DNA of 64,000 bases, taken from Pinus tabuliformis (taxonomy: Eukaryota; Streptophyta; Pinopsida; Pinales; Pinaceae). The stretch lies in the NCBI GenBank assembly GCA_031772625.1, contig CM062804.1, forward strand, positions 1,023,231,208 through 1,023,295,207, given 5' to 3'. Under the pieces are notes generated by a model. The model saw only the letters and a list, made by a program, of their open reading frames with translations, was not told the DNA's origin and did no database searches. Numbering within the stretch: position 1 is the first letter of the stretch; each line of letters starts with the position of its first letter. A program made the position numbers and the translations under genes. This document shows, piece by piece, positions 57,924 to 64,000 of this stretch.

Positions 57924-59182
57924 TGTAATGTCCCATATGGATCAACTGGCAACGACAAGACGAAATAGCCTATAAAACCCCATAGGCTATAGTCTTGATA
58001 AAAAGGGAAAAACCAATTTTCAAAATGTTTAGGGAAACAATGGGTGAACTTAGAGAAACCCCATGAGGGAATTTATAAATAAAGAGTTGGAATCATTTTG
58101 GCATGATTAATTTAGATTGGAATATCTCTATTTTTTTTTAACGTGAGGTTCTAAGGGTTTTAAGACTCCTTTTCTTTATCTAGTTTTGGTGGTGAAAGAT
58201 TCCACCCTAGCTAGTCTTATCTAAATTCATTAGTGAAAGATTCCACTCTAGTCAGACATCTTTCTTCAATAAATTGTTTGATCTAGCACATTGAGATGTC
58301 GTACTTTGCACAATAATTCATTTGGTCGGAAAGGTATAGTGGAAGTCATTTTTGGGGCCATAGATATTTGAGCTATAGGGTCACAACCACAAGGCACAAG
58401 GGAAACAAACCAGTTTGGTCACATGGTTGCAAACCAGTCATGTTGCAATGCTGCAAACTAACTAGGCCGAATGGTAACAGACCCTCAGAACTGCAAGGCC
58501 ACAAAATAGTTGGGCTATAAGGCCATAGACCAGCCAAGCCGCAAGGTCACATAATAGCTGGGTCATAGACCAACCTGACCATAGGGCACAAACTAGTCTG
58601 GCCACAGGGCTTGAGGAGATAGACCATAACATTTTAGACAGTGAAGGATTTTCTTGGTCAAGAAAGGGTCTAAATTATAGGATAGTTAGGTTGTTTCATG
58701 ATATATTTTAGTTGTACCTATTGTTGGGAAGCATATTATCACATTCAAGTCTAATTATGGTAATGATTCAAACAACAGGAGCATGTTCATCGAAGGAACA
58801 AGAGCTTGAACCTCTATATAGTGAATTCATGCACTATCATAATTGGAACAAGAAATTAGGAAATGAATCACAATTAGTGTAGTGGAAGTAAACTAAAGTG
58901 TTAGGGATATAGTTGGAGTAGTGGGAATTGGTAATGTTATTTGAAGTATTGATTGACTAAATATCGGTATTGTAAAACTGGTGGAATATTATTCTTGGGA
59001 AACTAGCCCTAATTCCTCATGTATTGAGAACTAATATCATTACAAGAGATATTTATTCCTATTGGATGTCTTTATGTTACTCAATGATGCTTATTTTTAA
59101 ATGAATAAATTTTCACTATTGGCATATAATATGTCTGATTGATTCAAGAAACCCTAGCTAGCATAGAACCCTAAAGGTAACA
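57924..59182 (+). repeat. Probable LTR of element D, copy 2
   Basis: Counterpart of 10856-12115: TGTAATGTCCC start, GGTAACA end, GGATATCAGAGG just outside. Confidence 0.45.
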
Positions 59183-59413
59183 TTACCCTAGGATATCAGA
59201 GGTCCACCTCCTTGTGTTTGTTAGAATGAATTAGGATCTCAAAGATAAGCATGAATTGCATTTCATTAATAAGAAACGCATATAAATTGAATGTTCATGT
59301 GACATTTGAATTCTTCTTCTAAGGCCCCTTGAACTCCCAGTGACAATTCATATTCACCCTAACAGATTAGTTGGCTACAATTATCCCCTTAATCTGAAAA
59401 GTTTCTTGTAATT

Positions 59414-59728
59414 TCAAGAAGAGAGATAAGGATAGCTACCAATCATTGAATGTGCTCTTTGAATTTCATGTTTTGGAATGACCACAAACCCAATGGCTAG
59501 CAGAAGCTCCCTCTTAAAAGAGCATCGTCTGGCTTTATATTCATCAAATTTTACATCCCTTCGCACAACTATCATTCTGAGGGATGGAAAGTACACATGG
59601 TAGTTGTGGGGAGTTTCTATATAACCCAAAAAGTCCCCCAATTCTGATTTCGGCTCTATATTCTTCCTTGATTATTTGGAGACATGGTAGTAAACAGAGG
59701 CTCCAAAAATCTTGAAGTGCAACATATT
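59414..59728 (-). pseudogene. Copia integrase C-terminal piece, copy 2
   Basis: Counterpart of 12347-12661. GYIETPHNYHVYF and RRDVKFDE are readable. The junction with the LTR of C' differs by one or two bases from copy 1 (CAACATATT versus CAACATTTT). Confidence 0.8.
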
Positions 59729-62700
59729 TGTCAAGGTTAATCCTCTATGCGAATAGAGACGATCCCTCTAGCCCAATGTGTGGGTTTAGCAACTGAAGTG
59801 ACAATCAACTAGACATATTCCTAGGTTACAATTGAAAATAGGAATGAAAGGGATTACCTACCTCGTTATGATGTTATTCTGATCTCCTTTGTTCAGGACC
59901 CTAAACCGCTTGTATCACAAGTTTATTCCTGCTTCTCTCAATGTTTATATACCAGAACAAGTGATCAAGGCACAACAAGGCATGCCAAATGAATAGAAAA
60001 TCCAATATCAACCTACTTAACTAATCAAGGAATGTCAAGCTAAATGATACATGAACATATGCATTTTGGGAAGATGAACCCGCAGTTGTGTATTATTAAA
60101 AAATAAAGGGAAGCTTACAACCAAAGCATTGATGTTGATAGGCTCTCCTTGAGTGGTAATCCAAGTCCAAGCCAAGAACTCTCCAAGAACTCCTTCTCCA
60201 AGTCAAATGAATAGCCTCTAGGCACAATCTTAACATAAGGGTGCAAATAGACATAGACCAACCAACCTCTAACCATTTGGGAATGGGAGAAGATGAATAT
60301 ATAGGCAAAGAATGGGAGTTATGATCTCTCCAAAGATAGGAGTAGGTCCTCATCTAAAGGAGGTAGGTCATAGGGATAAGACCAAGAGGCCAAGTTGGGA
60401 TAATTCAGCCTCATCTATGCCAAACAACCGCCAGCTCGCCGCTCTGGAAGCTTCTAGATCACGAAGCTTCTCATCCTCTTTGGGAAAATTTCCTTTTTGG
60501 GGATCATCACGGGTGTACAAGGTAACAAAGCGATGCCATTGCAAGTCAAGAGTGATGCAACAAGTGACCATTGTGGTTTTTAACCTCATAAGAGTGATGA
60601 GTCTCAAAATTAGGGTTTTAGAGCTATTTCTTCTGAGGAAAGCTCAAGGGATTTTCCAATCAATGTTCTAGGGAGGATATGAACTACGTATCTGAATAAG
60701 TACACTACATGATGGTCATGTTTTGGGCACTTCGTGGTATTTCACAGGGAAGTGTACGAGTGTGACAAAATATTATGAACATATGCCCCCTGAAGCATGA
60801 AGGTAGAACAGGGAGTGATGACTGAGATTCTTTACGAGCTTTTGCAAGGACGAGGACACACACTATCAGGAGATCTGCAAATCAAGGACGCATATACATA
60901 TACATATCTAAGAGCAAGACATGAATCTACAGCATGGGCACAACCATCCAGATAATAAGGACTATATGAAAGGATCCATGGCATGGGCACATCCATCCAA
61001 TACAGAAGGATCACCTGTAATATATGATCTAAGGCATGGACATAACCATTTGATTTATAAGGATCATCATAAATTTAAAGTCCCAAGGTATGGTCACAGC
61101 CATTCGTATAAAAGAAACATGTGTAAAATCATGAACAATACATAACTCCACGCAGCCTGAGTTATACTAGACAAAAACTCAAGGTCTTGCACTCCATCCC
61201 AACTGGATCAAAGTATGAATTCTAACATGTCAATGAACGTGTCACAGTCGAACATGCTATAAAACCATTTGATTACCGGCCATTGATGTAGAGTGTTAAT
61301 AGACACGAGAGGAACCACCCATAATTACAATGGCTCTCAAAGAATGACAGTACAATCCCTGAATATGATAACGAAGCTGAAGTCGAACACTCGTGGAATC
61401 AATCGATCGAAGGCCAATGATGAAAACCTGTCGTTGGATGCAAAGAACTTGCCATTAAAGCATGCAAGATCTAAGGTACTAAAAGGGAGTTTCTGAGTCA
61501 TCTTCCTGGATAATGAGCTCAATTTGACAGGAAGTGACCCGTCAAAGGAGGGTCATAATGATTCCCCCATCATCGACATGAAACGAGGAACAAAGTGGAA
61601 TAAGTTTCAAGACTGTAAAAATGACTCAAACAGTGTATAGGTAAATAGATGTAGATTGGACTTTCTTGAACATATTGGCGACACGACTCTGGAGTGTGGC
61701 AACATTAGACTCAACATAGGACCAAGGGTCATAATGACAAGGTGGAATAGTCAAATGAGAGGCAAAATGGATCACCCAAACCCAGAAGGACAAGTGACTA
61801 ACTGAGGATATCCCAAACCCGACGCGAGAAACAGATGAGTGTCATGTTCAAGAGCGAAATGTTGTCTATACAAAGGATGTTTCATCTTCATTTTTCCCCC
61901 ACTATTTCTAGCAAGTACCTTTTTATTTTTACACAAGCTTGAATAGAATACCATATTCTTGTCGTATAAATTCATTCTTCGAATGAATCCATCCTAGTAA
62001 GCTTTACGAGCCCTAGGAAGGAGAAACTCGGTCTCATCATGGTGATGATTCTTTTGTCATAAAAATTTAACGAGTCCAACTTAAGACAAACTCGGTGTCT
62101 TTTTCATGTTTAGAGAGTTTAAAAAATAAACGAAAAAGAAAACTCCATCATGTCCCTTTTCATAACTTGTCTCTCGAATCTGAAAAGGTAGAAAACAATA
62201 TCCGAGAGAACCGCTTGACCATGACGGTCAAGGTGTACCTTTTTCGTAAATAGTCAATCTCAACTTGAAAAAGGGGTAAACATATACTGAGGTGACATCG
62301 ATTCATTTACTTTAACAAGTTCGAAAAGACAAGTACTCGATAATCTTTTCATATTTTTGGAGTTTGAAAAGCACTGAAAGGAAACTCCACCTAGAGGAAC
62401 GAGTGGTAGAAAAAGGATAGAAACTGGTTTTGGTGATGGTGGAACTGCTCAAAACATGTAATGGTCAAGAGGCTGGATAATAAGACCACTTATCACAGAT
62501 GTTCCTTAGGCAAGGGTAAAACAACCAAGTGAAAGAATATGATCGGCCAAAGAGATGGTGACGATGGAATGAAAGAACCAAGGCTCATTTGGAAAAAAAT
62601 GGCTAATAAAAACGACAATCACAAGATGTAAAGTGGGAATGGTTTCGTTTTTACACAAGCTTGAACCATGGGAAACTATGCTTGAGTATACTTGAATATG

Positions 62701-64000
62701 GTATCATTTTGCAAGAGCTTGAAACATGAGAAAAACTATGCTTGGATTTGGTTTCATTCTTACACGAGCTTGAAACAAAGATAAACTATGCTTGAGATAA
62801 GTTCGCATGCCCTTAGCATAATGACTCAATTCAAGGTACATGCCCCCCAAGCTCCTCTTCATTCACCTAAGTAGACTATTGGTTACTAAAAGCTGGATGG
62901 AATGAAGGTTCACTCACGAGATTAAGTGAAAGACTCGACTGGGATTTTACGAGATCAAATCAAAGACTCGAATTGGAAGGGGATTTACTTCATTTTTTAA
63001 CGATCTTGACACAGGAAAACAACCATGCTCATGACACCTTGTTTCCTTTTTTAATGAGCTTGACACAAATTAAAGAACGATGCTCACAGCACCTATTTAA
63101 TTTTTTAATGATGTTAACAAAGTAAAATAACTATCCTCATGACCCTTGCTTCATTTTTTAACGAGCTTGACATAAGATAAGGAAGTTTGCCCCATAATCC
63201 TTGTTTCATTTTTTAATGAGCTTGACAAAAGACAAGGAACTCTTCTCCATAATCCTTGTTTCATTTTTTAACGAGCTTGACACAAGATAAGGAACTCAGA
63301 TCCATAATCCTTGTTTCCTTTTTTAACAAGCTTGACGCAAGGCAAGGAACTCTTCTCCATGTCCCTTGTTATCACAACCCAAAAGAGGCCATGGCTTCCA
63401 AGATTTTCTCATCAGATGGGAGAAAAACACTCTGAAAGGGATACATTTCCAGGGAACCAAATGAAAAATTGGGCTCCAATGCCCCTAGTACATGATGTAC
63501 TACATCACCTACTAGATCATCAGTAGATGTGGGCATGGAATAGGTGGCCATGCAATTAACCTGTGGTGAGGGTGATACTGCTTGCATATGAGAACCATTT
63601 AGGGATGATGGTTGAGTGGGAGTTGACTCAAGACTAATGAATGTAAGCTGATCAATGATCACAATGCTTCCTTCATGCGGAAAACACATAACTCGAAAGA
63701 GAGAAGAAACAAGAGCTCCCATGACATAAACATAGTCACGACCAAGGAGTAGATTAAAATCTAAAGGGCCTTGGACAAACATCACGTCTATGTAGACAAT
63801 ATTTCCTCCCAAAGTAATAGGTAACTTAGGAAGGATCCCTAATGTTTGACTAGTTCCTCTGTTAAATTCTAACAGATTCTGGGTAATGGGGACAAACTAA
63901 GGAGAACCTAAATCTTGCCAAGCAGTTGAGAACATGATGCAAATAGATGCGCCCCCGTCTATGATTGTGTTAGGTTCGTCCATATGGTAAGCATGTACTG
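59729..64000 (-). mobile_element. LTR element C', copy 2, cut by the window edge
   Basis: The LTR at 59729-60781, polypurine tract at 60782-60792, tandem arrays and the gag/protease-like region start in the same order as in element C. The window ends inside the protease-like part, so the 5' LTR is not seen. Confidence 0.85.
63372..63812 (-). pseudogene. Element C' protease-downstream frame, 146 codons open
   Basis: It holds VQGPLDFNLLLGRDYVYVMG, ALVSSLFRVMCFPHEGSIVI and then a Ser/Pro-rich tail. In copy 1 one codon is TAG (near 16573) where this copy has CAG. This copy is therefore less damaged here. It is part of a polyprotein and not a complete gene. Confidence 0.65.

Larger units (their letters stand above)
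45566..64000. repeat. Copy 2 of the long direct duplication
   Basis: Same content as 1-16925 plus a 1.2-kb hAT-like insertion (46776-47985) and about 299 bases absent from copy 1 (around 56298-56597). Shared details include the 2.8-kb insertion in gag, the LTR joining two gypsy interiors, and the LTR element cutting a copia integrase. The duplication therefore happened after that nesting. The right boundary is outside the window. The left boundary cannot be placed, because copy 1 starts at the window edge. Confidence 0.95.

Noticed and set aside
1-64000. tRNA, rRNA or snRNA genes
   Set aside because: None seen by eye. The tRNA-like motifs found are primer-binding sites of retroelements.

Overview
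This is a stretch of a large plant nuclear genome made almost entirely of transposable-element debris. I see no complete, confidently functional host gene. The retroelement families are plant types: Athila-like Ty3/gypsy with a TGGCGTC-type primer-binding site, Ty1/copia with an initiator-Met-tRNA primer site, LINE fragments, a hAT-type non-autonomous element and MITE-like hairpins. The very low gene density, deep nesting and heavy decay suit a gymnosperm-sized genome. That placement is inference and not firm.

The dominant feature is a long direct duplication. Bases 1-16925 reappear in the same orientation at 45566-64000, differing by scattered substitutions, one 1.2-kb insertion in copy 2 and one 0.3-kb deletion in copy 1. 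Neither breakpoint is visible: copy 1 runs off the left edge and copy 2 off the right edge. The window is therefore compatible with just over one period of a tandem repeat of roughly 46-47 kb.

Copy 1 layout, with all main coding on the minus strand: a non-genic flank (1-1.4 kb); a small broken ORF (1.48-1.67 kb); a gypsy internal region ('B') holding an unusual 144-codon ORF and a gag cut by a 2.8-kb insertion (2.6-7.7 kb); a 1.36-kb LTR shared by B and a second truncated gypsy internal region ('A': gag tail, protease, partial reverse transcriptase; 9.1-10.86 kb); a plus-strand LTR-like block (10.86-12.1 kb); the integrase C-terminal piece of a copia element (12.35-12.66 kb); and a complete LTR-bounded gypsy-like element 'C' (12.66-20.72 kb) inserted in the middle of that copia integrase. 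The other half of the copia (integrase core, protease, gag, primer site, LTR) follows at 20.72-23.6 kb. Copy 2 repeats this order up to the interior of C'.

The unduplicated centre (about 17-45.5 kb) holds the rest of C and the copia 5' half, a 0.5-kb C-rich tract, a 6.3-kb inverted-repeat structure (25.1-31.35 kb) whose arms carry LINE coding fragments and whose loop holds two direct copies of what looks like a gene promoter/5'UTR plus one first exon and a GC-rich hairpin, a 120-bp tandem repeat, a pair of 1.2-1.5-kb direct repeats (32.7-36.6 kb), a low-copy-looking interval with short tandem repeats and possible exon/promoter signals (36.6-39.8 kb), a degenerate ~250-bp tandem array (40.3-44 kb), a hairpin MITE and AT-rich/(TA)n sequence (44-45.5 kb).

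No pathway can be drawn: the coding parts are retrotransposon gag, protease, RT and integrase pieces, nearly all with stops, frameshifts or missing catalytic parts. The most informative content is the insertion order. Copia was split by C; C's LTRs then diverged; the whole nest was duplicated; and a hAT-type element landed in copy 2 only, leaving copy 1 as a perfect empty site.
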